From positions 248,001 through 312,000 of the forward strand of contig NZ_QAOU01000003.1 in NCBI RefSeq assembly GCF_003050965.1: a DNA stretch of 64,000 nucleotides, in the 5' to 3' direction. Positions 20,848-30,602 of this stretch are shown one piece after another. The number at the start of each line of letters is the position of its first letter. Within the stretch, counting starts at the first letter, position 1. The DNA is from Nitrosospira sp. Nsp2. Lineage in GTDB: Bacteria > Pseudomonadota > Gammaproteobacteria > Burkholderiales > Nitrosomonadaceae. The translations under genes were made by a program, and so were the position numbers. A model generated the notes under the pieces. The model had not been told where the DNA came from and searched no databases. It saw only the letters and a program-made list of their open reading frames with translations.

Positions 20848-22077
20848 CTAGTTCACGGGAGTATTGATGGGAGACGGAGCAAAAAGTCGCGACAGTGGTA
20901 GATTCATTTTATCGTTCATCCCGGCCGTGATCTCGTCAAGCAACTGCTCCAGCCTTGCATTGCCGGCCGCGGCTGCGCGCGCGGCTTCGGGACGAAACGT
21001 GAAGAGGCGATAAATATCAGCGACCGTGATTTTCGCGGGATCGAGTATCAGAACCCATCCCCCTCCTTTTACCTGACGCACGAGATCCGCCCCGCCCATG
21101 AGCTCGAGTACCGGCTCCATCTCTTCCAAGCTGAGGTCAAGTCGTTCGCGGAGCGTGGAGTATGTTTCCACTTTACCGCTGCTAAATCCTTCTGCAAGCA
21201 CTTGCAGCACGCGTAGCGCGTCGAAGAACTGCTTACCCTGAGCTGTTGCGCCGCGCCGCCACTCGCCGAAGCGCCAGCTTGAAAGCGACGCGGCGATTAC
21301 CGCGCCGAGCAACACCATGAGCCACGATAGGTAAACCCATAGCAAGAAAATGGGGATAGCGGCGAATGCGCCATAGACAGCCTGATACGTGGGGAAGTGG
21401 GTGACATAGGATGCAAATCCCTGTTTCATGATTTCGAATCCCACAGCTGCGGCCACTCCCCCTGCGACGGCATGGCGCCATGAAACTAGTCGGTTCGGCA
21501 CGATGAGATATGCGATGGAGAAAGCAATACTCGTCAGTATGATCGGCGCAAGTTGCAGAAGCACAACGTTGATGGCTGGAACGTCCTGAGCGAGACCCAT
21601 CGAAACGCCGATCAGCCAGGAGGTCAGCGACAGGCTGGCGCCAATCAATAGCGGCCCGATGCTCAGCGTGGCCCAGTAGATCAACAGGCGGTGCAGGAGC
21701 GGGCGCAACCGCGGCACACGCCAGATGGCATTTAGTGCCTTATCGATGGTGAGCATGAGCGCGAGCGCTGTCGCGCCCAGAAAAGCCGTTCCAATCGCCG
21801 TCAACCGTACCGCATTGTCAGCAAATTGCTGCATGTAGACTGCGATCGCCTTGTTTGCCGCTTCCGGCACCATGGTTGTAAGAAGAAATATTTTTATCTG
21901 GCTGGAGTAATCGGTAAATGCGGGAAATGCTGCTACGATCGATAATGCGATGGCGATCAGCGGCACCAGTGAAAGCAAAGTTGTAAAGGTGAGGCTTCCG
22001 GCCACCTGCGTGCAGTTGTGTTGAACGAAGCGGGCGAGAACATAGCTGGCGAAATCCAGAGGCCTGGAGGATTTCAT
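20848..22077 (-). CDS. YihY/UPF0761 family inner-membrane protein with C-terminal extension
   Basis: Integral membrane protein of unknown function, once mis-named ribonuclease BN. About six membrane helices occupy residues 30-275 (for example LTFTTLLSLVPLIAIALSIVAAF and IPIFLLWVYLSWLMVLLGAVIAASL). The remaining 130 residues are soluble and include an element resembling a winged helix (TYSTLRERLDLSLEEMEPVLELM). The family core is about 290 residues, so the total of 409 reflects this added domain. Function cannot be read from the sequence. It may be co-transcribed with the TlpA-like gene. Confidence 0.87.
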   Translation of the reverse strand: MKSSRPLDFASYVLARFVQHNCTQVAGSLTFTTLLSLVPLIAIALSIVAAFPAFTDYSSQIKIFLLTTMVPEAANKAIAVYMQQFADNAVRLTAIGTAFLGATALALMLTIDKALNAIWRVPRLRPLLHRLLIYWATLSIGPLLIGASLSLTSWLIGVSMGLAQDVPAINVVLLQLAPIILTSIAFSIAYLIVPNRLVSWRHAVAGGVAAAVGFEIMKQGFASYVTHFPTYQAVYGAFAAIPIFLLWVYLSWLMVLLGAVIAASLSSWRFGEWRRGATAQGKQFFDALRVLQVLAEGFSSGKVETYSTLRERLDLSLEEMEPVLELMGGADLVRQVKGGGWVLILDPAKITVADIYRLFTFRPEAARAAAAGNARLEQLLDEITAGMNDKMNLPLSRLFAPSPINTPVN

Positions 22078-22189
22078 GAGTTGTCAGGCTGCCTGATAGG
22101 ATTGCGAAAAGAACTCATTGCGCCCTTGCCTCGAACAGCACGATCCCGTCGGGTTGATGGGGATTGTGTTCCGCCGGGCAAATCCTTGT

Positions 22190-23722
22190 TTACACTTGCG
22201 GGTGAGCCCGCTCCAGCTTGCTGTGAAGCTTGTTGAGGGCGCTGAGATAGGCTTTGGCGGAGGCCACCACAATGTCGGTATCGGCGCCGTTACCATTGAC
22301 GATACGGCCTGATTTCTGCAATCGCACAGTAACCTCGCCTTGTGAATCGGTCCCGCTGGTGATAGCGTTAACCGAGAATAACTGTAATTCAGCACCACTC
22401 CCCAGTATCTTTTCTATTGCGCGAAAAGTGGCGTCTACGGGGCCGCTGCCATCCGACTCGGCACGCGATTCCCTGCCTTCTTCGGCGATTACGATGCTCG
22501 CGTGAGGCATTTCCCCGGTCTCGCTATGAGCCGTCAGCGATAATAACTTGTAGTGTTCATGCAAGGTCATGGCGTCATCCGAAATCAGCGCATACAGGTC
22601 CTCATCAAAGATGTCATGCTTTTTGTCCGCCAGTTCCTTGAAACGCATGAAGGTCGTGTTAAGCGCTTCCTCCGACTCAAGCTCGATCCCAAGTTCCGCT
22701 AAACGGCTGCGAAAGGCATTGCGCCCGGAGTGCTTCCCAAGCAGCAATTTATTCGCGCCCCAGCCAACATCTTCAGCCCGCATGATTTCATATGTTTCGC
22801 GGTGCTTTAACACGCCATCCTGATGTATACCGGACTCATGAGCGAATGCGTTGGCGCCAACGATCGCCTTGTTGGGCTGCACCGGAAAGCCGGTTATGCC
22901 CGATACGAGTTTGCTTGTCGGTACGATATGCACCGTATCAATTCGGGTATCGCACTCAAAGTAATCCTGTCGGGTTCGCACCGCCATGACGATCTCTTCA
23001 AGCGAAGCATTGCCAGCCCGCTCCCCGAGGCCATTTACTGTGCATTCCACTTGTCGCGCGCCGTGAGAGACCGCCGACAACGAGTTGGCCACTGCCAGGC
23101 CGAGGTCGTTATGACAATGCACCGAGAACACCACCTTGTCCGAAGCCGGAATACGCTCGCGTAAGGTGTGGATGAGCTTTCCAAATTGCTCCGGCATCGT
23201 GTAGCCCACGGTATCCGGAATATTCAGGGTCCTGGCCCCCGCGTTAATGACCGCCTCGAGTACCCGACAGAGAAAACTTATGTCGGAGCGGCCGGCATCT
23301 TCCGGCGAGAATTCTACATCATCCGTATATTGACGCGCCCACTTTACCGCTTTCACTGCTTGTTCCACCACATGGTCTGGAGACATCCGCAGTTTCTTCT
23401 CCATATGAATTGGCGAGGTGGCTATAAACGTATGAATACGTGCTGAACTGGCCCCCCGCAAAGCCTCGCCGGCGCGTTTGATATCCGCTTCTATTGCCCG
23501 GGCCAGGCCACATACCGTGCTGTCCCTGATCGAGTCAGCCACAGCCTTAACCGCCTCGAAGTCGCCATTTGAAGCGGCGGGGAAGCCTGCTTCAATTATG
23601 TCCACGCGCATGCGTTCCAGCTGCCGTGCAATCCGCACCTTCTCCTCTTTTGTCATGGAGGCGCCGGGGCTCTGCTCCCCATCGCGAAGCGTGGTGTCAA
23701 AAATAATCAAATGTTCTTTCAA
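22190..23722 (-). CDS. leuA: 2-Isopropylmalate synthase
   Basis: Condenses acetyl-CoA with 2-oxoisovalerate, the first step of leucine synthesis. The 510-residue protein has the DRE-TIM metallolyase signature [18 protein letters not shown] at the N-terminus, the metal-binding HCHND, the [12 protein letters not shown] motif, and a C-terminal LeuA regulatory domain (about 390-510) for leucine feedback. Length fits the E. coli-type enzyme. The other ilv genes of the pathway are at 33-37 kb; leuBCD are not in the window. The 333-base gap upstream may hold its promoter; I did not find a leucine-rich leader peptide. Confidence 0.97.
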   Translation of the reverse strand: MKEHLIIFDTTLRDGEQSPGASMTKEEKVRIARQLERMRVDIIEAGFPAASNGDFEAVKAVADSIRDSTVCGLARAIEADIKRAGEALRGASSARIHTFIATSPIHMEKKLRMSPDHVVEQAVKAVKWARQYTDDVEFSPEDAGRSDISFLCRVLEAVINAGARTLNIPDTVGYTMPEQFGKLIHTLRERIPASDKVVFSVHCHNDLGLAVANSLSAVSHGARQVECTVNGLGERAGNASLEEIVMAVRTRQDYFECDTRIDTVHIVPTSKLVSGITGFPVQPNKAIVGANAFAHESGIHQDGVLKHRETYEIMRAEDVGWGANKLLLGKHSGRNAFRSRLAELGIELESEEALNTTFMRFKELADKKHDIFDEDLYALISDDAMTLHEHYKLLSLTAHSETGEMPHASIVIAEEGRESRAESDGSGPVDATFRAIEKILGSGAELQLFSVNAITSGTDSQGEVTVRLQKSGRIVNGNGADTDIVVASAKAYLSALNKLHSKLERAHPQV

Positions 23723-24004
23723 AGGCTTTCTCCGTTTCCGAAAGAATACTCGAACTATGAAACAGAATCCAGAAACAGATTCCGAGGGGGAAAAACGTTA
23801 GGACGGGCAGGGGAGGAGAGTTAGCGCGCGGGGCGCAGCAACGGCCTTGAAAGTTGCTGCCGGTACCACTGGAAAGTGGCAGGAGAAAAACAGCTGGGAT
23901 GTTCCATGGAACAAATATAAAGGCTTTCCAAGGTTCATGCAATAGTAACCGTGGCCTGACATGGCGCAGGCACATTCGGCCCCAAGTTGGGGAGAACCTC
24001 TTTA

Positions 24005-24036
24005 AGAGAAGCGCCTCTCATCCAGAGGGCTTCTCT
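24005..24036 (-). terminator. Bulged hairpin downstream of the carbonic anhydrase gene
   Basis: AGAGAAGC (24005-24012) pairs with GCTTCTCT (24029-24036), and CCTC (24014-24017) with GAGG (24025-24028), leaving one bulged G and a 7-base loop. It begins 20 bases past the minus-strand stop at 24056. Only a short T-rich tail follows, so termination is probable but not certain. The rest of 23723-24004 holds the leuA upstream region without other clear signals. Confidence 0.55.
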
Positions 24037-24055
24037 TCGGTGGCTTACACCTTAT

Positions 24056-24904
24056 TCAGGCGACCTGCGGGGAATTTTGCGCGATGCGCCTCGACTGTCG
24101 TCTCGTTTGGCTGCTTGTGCTCCAGACTATGAGGCCCAACCCAGCCAAAAGCATGGCATACGTTTCCGGTTCGGGAACGGCAGTGGCGAACCCAGGCACA
24201 TCGGTTTGCACAAACCGTCCATGGAGGTCCTGAACATCGCGCGCATTTCCTTCCGGGAAAAGAGCGCGGAATTCGTCAATCTGAGCCTTCGACAAATCCA
24301 GCGGCTGAGCTAAGTTTATCCAGCTCACATTTTCGGAAAATGGGGGGGTAGTCAGTGAGCCTGGGTAGCGGAAAGAATCAAGATTGGCCGGCAAGAGTGA
24401 ATTCAGATTGAAGTGATCGATATTGAGTGTGTCTGAAGTCGTTTGGGGCAAATGGGAAAAAATCGGATCGAGCGCACTGTTAGCACTCCCCTCATTGATC
24501 CAGCGTCCGACCACCAACAGGTTACTACTGGAAGGGTCGCTGAATACAAGGTGCATTTCCATCGGAGCAGCGACCCCCTTCAGCGTATGTTCCGCTGGGG
24601 TATGAAAGTGAAACTGAGCCAAGTCCCACTCATGGCCGGAAACCGTCAGCTTGCCAGCACCGGAACTGACATTGGCCCTGAGGGATTTTTCCGGATCAGG
24701 AGAACCGGTGTTGACCACGCTCAACGCGGTATCGGAATTGAAATTGAATTGCAACGGGGGCAACGCGCTGAAAACCGAATTTTCCGGGCGAATGTCGATG
24801 GGACTCTGAAGCTCCCCCGCCGCCTGAGCCACAGGCGGTGCAAGCAAGGGAATGATCAAAGCAAGGGGCGCTAGGCTCAACGGTCTAAAAAATGATTTTT
24901 TCAT
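24056..24904 (-). CDS. Alpha-class carbonic anhydrase with PEP-CTERM tail
   Basis: Predicted exported zinc enzyme interconverting CO2 and bicarbonate. The start at 24904 has GAGGTG upstream and gives 282 residues with a signal peptide (about 1-28, cleavage near AQA). The mature start ELQSPIDIR is the alpha-CA signature; zinc ligands are His99 and His101 in QFHFHTPAEH and His118 in EMHLVF, and the active-site Thr is in SLTTPP. The position usually giving the proton-shuttle His reads NTGS, and the protein has no cysteine, so the family's usual disulfide is missing. Residues 242-273 are a PEP-CTERM signal (VPEPETYAMLLAGLGL, then an Arg cluster), followed by nine extra residues. Surface sorting by an exosortase is inferred. 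Confidence 0.88.
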   Translation of the reverse strand: MKKSFFRPLSLAPLALIIPLLAPPVAQAAGELQSPIDIRPENSVFSALPPLQFNFNSDTALSVVNTGSPDPEKSLRANVSSGAGKLTVSGHEWDLAQFHFHTPAEHTLKGVAAPMEMHLVFSDPSSSNLLVVGRWINEGSANSALDPIFSHLPQTTSDTLNIDHFNLNSLLPANLDSFRYPGSLTTPPFSENVSWINLAQPLDLSKAQIDEFRALFPEGNARDVQDLHGRFVQTDVPGFATAVPEPETYAMLLAGLGLIVWSTSSQTRRQSRRIAQNSPQVA

Positions 24905-25100
24905 AAAGTGCACCTCGTGAAGGAAAAAAACAAATGACGCCAAAGATGAAACGAACCACGTTGCTGGGCTTAAGGTAGCATGCCCTGTGTGAGCAAAGCG
25001 TCGCGTAAACGTCAAAAAATCGTCAAGCCTGCGTTTCGCCGCTGGATTTACGATGAAATCATTTTGCTTTAGCATCGCGCAACCACGGATGTGTTTTTCA

Positions 25101-26504
25101 TCAGACTTTCGAATCAGGGTTGTGCCAGCAGCCATCCGGGGCGATCAGCTCGTCCGCCTCCTGCGGCCCCCAACTGCTTCGTTCATACGGTGTCACCGGA
25201 TGGTGTTCGGCGAGGACGTGATCGACTACAGCCCAGGCTGCATCCACCGCATCTTCGCGTGTAAAGAGGCTCCCATCCCCGATCATAGCGTCGTGAAGGA
25301 GCCTCTCGTAAGGAGATTCACGCCCGAAGTGTTCTTCGACCAGGCAGAGCTCGCGTTGATTGCCGACAAATTCCTTGCCCGGAAGCTTGACCCGGGCCGC
25401 AATGGCAACGGCGGAAATGGGAGACAATCGGAAGCGTAAATAATTGGCTTCGCAAACGTCGGAAGTCGAGTCGTCAAAAAGTTTTTGCGGTGGCGGCTTT
25501 AACTGGACAACGACTTCGGCCGCAGTTTCGGCGAGAAACTTTCCCGAGCGCAAATACCACGGCACGCCCTCCCATCGCCATGAATCGATGAAAAGCCGCA
25601 AGGCGCAGAAAGTCTCAACATCCGAATCTTTGGCTACCCCCGGTTCATCACGATAACCTTCATACTGACCGCGCACCAAGTCGTCCGGTGTTACCGGACG
25701 CATGACCCGGAAAATATTAACTTTTTCCGCCTGCACGGTCCCGAGACCGCTATAAGGGGGCGGTTCCATGGCGAGCAGCGCAACGATCTGGAACAAATGG
25801 TTCTGAATCACGTCCCGGAGACAGCCGACAGATTCGTAAAACGAACCGCGTCCCTCTACTCCGAAATGCTCTGCGAGCGTTATCTGGACGCTGGCAATAT
25901 AGTGTCGGTTCCAGATCGGCTCAAGGAATGAATTGGCAAATCGGAAATACAGAATATTCATGATTGCTTCTTTCCCGAGAAAGTGATCGATGCGAAAAAT
26001 CGATTCCTCCGGGAATACGGATCGCGCGATGCGGTTGAGCTCGCCCGCCGAGGCCAAGTCTCGTCCAAAGGGCTTTTCAACAATGACGCGAGCATTGGTG
26101 GCCAAATCCATGGCGTGTAGCCCCCTAATTACGTTCTCAAAGAGGGATGGCGGGATGGCAAGGTAATGCGCAGGCCGCTTGGCGTCTCCAAGAACCTGCT
26201 TGAGCTCCTTGAATGTATCGAGGTGATTGTAATCACCGCGGACGTACCGTAACAGGGAAAGAAGGTGGTTAAGCGCATCCGGGTTGTCAGCGGGCCCGGA
26301 TGGGTTGACGGCTTTGGTAATCCTCTCCTGAAGTTGCTCGAGGCTCCACGGTGAGGACGCGACCCCAACCACTGGAACGTTGAGGAAACCCTTTTTCACC
26401 AATGCATAAAGCGCCGGAAAAATTTTCTTGTAGGCCAGATCGCCGGTCGCGCCAAACAGCACCAGCGCGTCGGATGGTTCAGCGCGGTCGTTGATCTCGT
26501 GCAT
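25101..26504 (-). CDS. zwf: Glucose-6-phosphate 1-dehydrogenase
   Basis: Oxidises glucose 6-phosphate to 6-phosphogluconolactone, producing NAD(P)H. The 467-residue protein has the nucleotide loop [17 protein letters not shown] near the N-terminus, the catalytic [11 protein letters not shown] motif (about residue 175) and EKPFGRD. It is a little shorter than E. coli Zwf. The gene is followed by the carbonic anhydrase and preceded by pgm on the same strand. The partner genes pgl and gnd of the oxidative pentose phosphate pathway are not in the window. Confidence 0.96.
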   Translation of the reverse strand: MHEINDRAEPSDALVLFGATGDLAYKKIFPALYALVKKGFLNVPVVGVASSPWSLEQLQERITKAVNPSGPADNPDALNHLLSLLRYVRGDYNHLDTFKELKQVLGDAKRPAHYLAIPPSLFENVIRGLHAMDLATNARVIVEKPFGRDLASAGELNRIARSVFPEESIFRIDHFLGKEAIMNILYFRFANSFLEPIWNRHYIASVQITLAEHFGVEGRGSFYESVGCLRDVIQNHLFQIVALLAMEPPPYSGLGTVQAEKVNIFRVMRPVTPDDLVRGQYEGYRDEPGVAKDSDVETFCALRLFIDSWRWEGVPWYLRSGKFLAETAAEVVVQLKPPPQKLFDDSTSDVCEANYLRFRLSPISAVAIAARVKLPGKEFVGNQRELCLVEEHFGRESPYERLLHDAMIGDGSLFTREDAVDAAWAVVDHVLAEHHPVTPYERSSWGPQEADELIAPDGCWHNPDSKV

Positions 26505-26582
26505 CGCAGCCTCCTCCTTTTACTCGATATATCGGTGGATCGCTACCTCAACCAGTACAGATCGGCAGGAAATACCCGTACG

Positions 26583-28247
26583 TCAGGAGAGTTCGCGTTC
26601 GGCAAAAGTGGCGAGCGCATCGCCAACGATTGCCTGGGCTTCCTGAAGAATCCGGTGCAGATGATCCGTTCCCAGAGAACTTTCGGCATAGATCTTATAA
26701 ATATTCTCAGTGCCGGAGGGACGAGCTGCAAACCACCCCTTTTTGGCGATTACCTTCACGCCTCCAATGGGAGTGCCGTTCCCGGGCGCGTGCGTCAGCA
26801 CGTTCTCAATCTTTTCACCCGCCAGTTCGGTTCCCTTTATTTGCGCCGGTGATAATCTGGACAGAATTTCTTTTTCCGCTGGGGTTGCCGCCGCATCCAC
26901 GCGCGCAAAAACGGTTTTTCCGAACTCGCGCTCGAGTTCCTGGTATATCTCCCCGGGATCGCGACCCGTGCGGGCAGTGATTTCGGCCGATAACAATCCC
27001 GCGGTGATCCCATCCTTGTCAGTCGTCCAGACGCTCCCGTCACGGCGAAGAAACGAGGCTCCAGCGCTTTCTTCTCCGCAAAAACCGAGCGAACCCGCGC
27101 CCAGTCCGGCCACAAACCATTTGAAGCCAACCGGTGTTTCGTAGAGACTGCGTCTGAGCTTGGCGGTTACCCGGTCGATCATGCTGCTGCTGACCACCGT
27201 CTTGCCTACTGCAACTTGTGCATCCCATTCCGGACGGTGCTGAAAGAGGTAGTGTACAGCTACAGAAAGATAATGATCAGCCGGTAGCAGGCCTGAGCTC
27301 GGGGTCACGATGCCATGCCTGTCGTGATCCGTATCGCAGGCAAAGGCAATATCAAAACGGTCCTTCAACTCAATCAAACCTTGCATCGCATAGGGTGAGG
27401 ACGGGTCCATGCGAATCTTGCCGTCCCAGTCAATAGTCATGAAGCGGAACGTCGGATCAATCGCTTCGTTTTCCACGACGAGGTTCAGTCCGTAGCGCTC
27501 TGCTATCGCCGCCCAATAATGCACTCCGGCGCCGCCCAGCGGATCCACTCCTACTCGAATGTTTACGTCCCGGATCACATCCATGTCGACTACGTTGGAT
27601 AGATCATTCACGTAATTGTTGAGAAAGTCGTACTGGTGAGTTGTTGACGCACGCGACGCATTTTCGAAAGAGATTCTTTTCACGCCTGCAAGCTTGTTCT
27701 TGAGAAGCTCGTTGGATCGCGATTCGATCCATCCCGTCACATCTGTGCCAGCAGGGCCTCCGTGCGGCGGATTGTATTTGTAGCCTCCGCTGTCGGGCGG
27801 GTTATGCGAGGGTGTAATGACTATGCCATCGGCTAGCCCGTGCTTCTGGCTGCGGTTCAAGCTTATTATGGCGTGAGAGACCGCGGGGGTGGGGGTGTAC
27901 TCGCCATTTTTTGCGACCATGACGTCCACGCCATTGGCGGCCAGCACTTCAAGGGCGCTGGCATATGCCGGCTCCGAAAGCGCGTGCGTGTCAATCCCTA
28001 GAAATAACGGCCCGTCAATGTTTTGTCTTACGCGGTATTCGCAAACAGCCTGGGTGATAGCGAGGACGTGCCATTCATTAAAGCTGTGTTCGGTTGCGGA
28101 GCCACGGTGACCGGAAGTGCCAAAGCTGACCCTTTGCGTTGGTTCGGATTCGTCGGGGGTTAGCGTGTAATAGGCGGTCACAGCCCGCGGAACATTCAGC
28201 AGCATGGATGCAGGAGCGGGTTTTCCCGCAAGAGGGCTGATCGGCAT
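26583..28247 (-). CDS. pgm: Phosphoglucomutase (alpha-D-glucose phosphate-specific)
   Basis: Interconverts glucose 1-phosphate and glucose 6-phosphate. The start at 28247 (GGAAAC upstream) gives 554 residues that line up with E. coli Pgm from the first residues (AGKPAPASMLLNVPRAVTAYY); the frame from 28319 would add 24 residues through a palindrome. The phosphoserine loop is seen as TPSHNPPDSGGYKYNPP, metal site as DTDHDRHG, and the sugar-binding loop GEESAGASFLR. A C-terminal phosphate loop ARPSGTENIYK is present. It lies between zwf and tkt and may feed glycogen or sugar-nucleotide synthesis. Confidence 0.95.
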   Translation of the reverse strand: MPISPLAGKPAPASMLLNVPRAVTAYYTLTPDESEPTQRVSFGTSGHRGSATEHSFNEWHVLAITQAVCEYRVRQNIDGPLFLGIDTHALSEPAYASALEVLAANGVDVMVAKNGEYTPTPAVSHAIISLNRSQKHGLADGIVITPSHNPPDSGGYKYNPPHGGPAGTDVTGWIESRSNELLKNKLAGVKRISFENASRASTTHQYDFLNNYVNDLSNVVDMDVIRDVNIRVGVDPLGGAGVHYWAAIAERYGLNLVVENEAIDPTFRFMTIDWDGKIRMDPSSPYAMQGLIELKDRFDIAFACDTDHDRHGIVTPSSGLLPADHYLSVAVHYLFQHRPEWDAQVAVGKTVVSSSMIDRVTAKLRRSLYETPVGFKWFVAGLGAGSLGFCGEESAGASFLRRDGSVWTTDKDGITAGLLSAEITARTGRDPGEIYQELEREFGKTVFARVDAAATPAEKEILSRLSPAQIKGTELAGEKIENVLTHAPGNGTPIGGVKVIAKKGWFAARPSGTENIYKIYAESSLGTDHLHRILQEAQAIVGDALATFAERELS

Positions 28248-28285
28248 CGTCAGTTTCCATAATGTGTTGAGTGGGCGCAGCGGAA

Positions 28286-28317
28286 GGATATTGCGAGTGC
28301 ATGCACTCGCAATATCC
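28286..28317. repeat. Perfect 32-bp palindrome between tkt and pgm
   Basis: GGATATTGCGAGTGCA (28286-28301) is followed immediately by its exact reverse complement (28302-28317). In RNA it would fold as a 14-bp stem with a TGCA loop. It starts 5 bases past the tkt stop and ends 39 bases before the pgm ATG (minus-strand direction). No T-run follows. It may tune tkt-pgm expression by termination, processing or protection, or bind a protein as DNA. Confidence 0.9.
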
Positions 28318-28322
28318 ATATA

Positions 28323-30416
28323 CTATCTCGCGGCGTGCCTGGCGATTTGTTCCTTCGCCGCCGCAACGACGCGTTCGGGGGTAAATCCGAAATGATCAGC
28401 GACAATTGCCCCGGGTGCGGACAAGCCGAAGCAGCGCATGCCCAGGATCGTTCCGGAGTTTCCAGCATAGCGTTCCCAACCGAAAATCGACGCTTCTTCG
28501 ACCGCCACCCGGGCGAGAATATCGGGTGGCAGAACGCTGTCGCGGTATTCCTGGCTCTGGTGTTCAAACAACTCCCAGGAAGGCATGCTGATTACCCGCG
28601 CATTGATTCCTTCCGACTGTAGCTGTTCATACGCGGTGACACAAAGTGAAACTTCGCTGCCGGTACCCAGCAGCAGAACATCCGGTTTTCCATGGGGAGT
28701 ATCGGCCAGGACATATGCGCCCCGGGATACGCCACTCGCGGGCGCGTACTTGCTGCGGTCGAGCGTTGGTACGGCTTGGCGTGTCAATATCAGGCAGACC
28801 GGGCGTTCCTTTTGTCGCATGATCATGCGCCATGCTTCAACCACCTCGTTCGCGTCCGCTGGCCGCAATACAAGCATGCCGGGCGAGGCGCGCAAGGACG
28901 CCAGGTGCGCGACCGGCTGGTGCGTTGGCCCATCCTCCCCCAGACTGATCGAATCATGGGTCCATATATAGATGATTGGAATTTCCATCATGGCGCTAAG
29001 TCTGAGCGCGGCGCGGCAGTAGTCCGTAAACACAAGAAAACTGGCGGCGTAGGGGCGAAGTTTCGACAAACTCATCCCGCTAGCAATGGCGCACATCGCA
29101 TGTTCGCGCAACCCGAAATGCAGATTGCGGCCGCGATAACTGCGCTCCGGATTATCAGGGATCACTGGCGCCTGAAAGTCGCCGTAAAATGCGCCCTTCA
29201 GTTCGGTTTTGGTCGAGGGCGCAAGGTCTGCCGCGCCGCCAAGCAGCCACGTTACGTGTTGGGCAATGGCGTTCAATACCTTGCCGGATGATTCACGCGT
29301 TGCAAGTCCCTTTACATCCGCCGGAAACGGGTGCAAATCCTTATCCCAATCTTGCGGCATACCACGCACTTGCATGCACTCGATCTCGGCGGCCTGGTCC
29401 CCGTATTGCAAACCATAGGCCGTGAACAATTGGTTCCAGGCGGCATGGGCCGCCCGGCCGCGGTTCCCGAAATACGCTCCGAAATGTTCCCTCACGCCGT
29501 CCGGAACGTGAAACTGCTTATCGGGGTCGCAACCGTAAAATTCCTTGGCCAGCCGCGCCTCTTCAGGGCCTAACGGTTCGCCATGCGCTTCGCGTGTATC
29601 TTGCTTGTGCGGAGAGCCATAGCCGATATGGCTGCGCACAATAATGAGCGTTGGCCGATCACGTGTGGCGCGAAACGTCTCGTACGCGCGCGTCAGTTGC
29701 GTCAGATCGTTGGCATCGCTGACGCGCGCTACATTCCATCCATACCCGGTGAACCGCGCGGCCACATCCTCGGTAAAGGTCAGCTCGGTCGATCCCTCGA
29801 TCGTGATGCGGTTATCGTCATAGACCCAGCACAAATTGGACAGCTGGAGGTGCCCTGCGAGCGAGGCGGCTTCACTGCTGATTCCCTCCATTACGTCGCC
29901 ATCGCTACACAGCGAATAAACGTTGTGGTCAAACAGGTCGAAACCGGGGCGGTTGTATGTTGCTGCGAGCCAGCATCCGGCTATCGCCATCCCCACGCTG
30001 ACTGCGGCGCCCTGCCCCAGGGGTCCCGTGGTGGTTTCCACGCCAGACGTCCAGCCGTATTCCGGATGACCTGTGCAACGGCTGCCGGCTTGCCGGAAAC
30101 TTTTGAGATCATCAAGGGTAACCGCCTGCCTGTCAGCCTCTTGGTAATGAGGACCCGTGGCCCTTACCTCTGTGAGATAAAGCAGGCTGTAGAGCAATGC
30201 CGAGGCATGGCCGGCCGACAGCACAAAGCGGTCACGGTTCGGCCATTCGGGATCATCCGGATCATAGCGAAGAAAGTACTGCCACAGGCAGTATGCGGTG
30301 CTGGCTGCGCCCATCGGTGTGCCGGGATGACCGGAACGCGCCTTCTCAACAGCGTCTATGGATAGACTGCGAAGGGTAGCGATACAGATGCGATCAGATT
30401 GCGTTTGATTTCTCAT
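28323..30416 (-). CDS. tkt: Transketolase
   Basis: Thiamine-diphosphate enzyme moving two-carbon units between sugar phosphates in the pentose phosphate pathway and the Calvin cycle. I use the ATG at 30416 (697 residues, MRNQTQSDRICIATLRSLSID). Seen are the substrate-binding SGHPGTPMGAA, the thiamine motif SDGDVMEGISSEAASLAGHL running to the metal-binding DDN, and the pyrimidine-domain GLREHAMCAIASGM with its catalytic Glu. Gene order pgi-tkt-pgm-zwf along the transcript suggests a sugar-phosphate unit, although a 186-base gap separates pgi and tkt. Confidence 0.96.
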   Translation of the reverse strand: MRNQTQSDRICIATLRSLSIDAVEKARSGHPGTPMGAASTAYCLWQYFLRYDPDDPEWPNRDRFVLSAGHASALLYSLLYLTEVRATGPHYQEADRQAVTLDDLKSFRQAGSRCTGHPEYGWTSGVETTTGPLGQGAAVSVGMAIAGCWLAATYNRPGFDLFDHNVYSLCSDGDVMEGISSEAASLAGHLQLSNLCWVYDDNRITIEGSTELTFTEDVAARFTGYGWNVARVSDANDLTQLTRAYETFRATRDRPTLIIVRSHIGYGSPHKQDTREAHGEPLGPEEARLAKEFYGCDPDKQFHVPDGVREHFGAYFGNRGRAAHAAWNQLFTAYGLQYGDQAAEIECMQVRGMPQDWDKDLHPFPADVKGLATRESSGKVLNAIAQHVTWLLGGAADLAPSTKTELKGAFYGDFQAPVIPDNPERSYRGRNLHFGLREHAMCAIASGMSLSKLRPYAASFLVFTDYCRAALRLSAMMEIPIIYIWTHDSISLGEDGPTHQPVAHLASLRASPGMLVLRPADANEVVEAWRMIMRQKERPVCLILTRQAVPTLDRSKYAPASGVSRGAYVLADTPHGKPDVLLLGTGSEVSLCVTAYEQLQSEGINARVISMPSWELFEHQSQEYRDSVLPPDILARVAVEEASIFGWERYAGNSGTILGMRCFGLSAPGAIVADHFGFTPERVVAAAKEQIARHAAR

Positions 30417-30602
30417 GGAAGTGATCCTGTAGAGCAAACCCAGTGCTTATTTAAGCAGTAAATATCTTACGAAAGGCTAAACCTCGATACGCATTCTCCT
30501 CGGCTTTCCGGCAAACGACTTGAGTAGTTTATGTAGTTATAGCTATAACAGCGGGATTTTCAACCACGAGCGTCCTGGTTCAAGCTCACGGCTTGGTTCA
30601 GC

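Noticed and set aside
29583-30365. 260-codon plus-strand frame opposite tkt
   Set aside because: Antisense shadow of transketolase; high GC creates long open antisense frames across this window.
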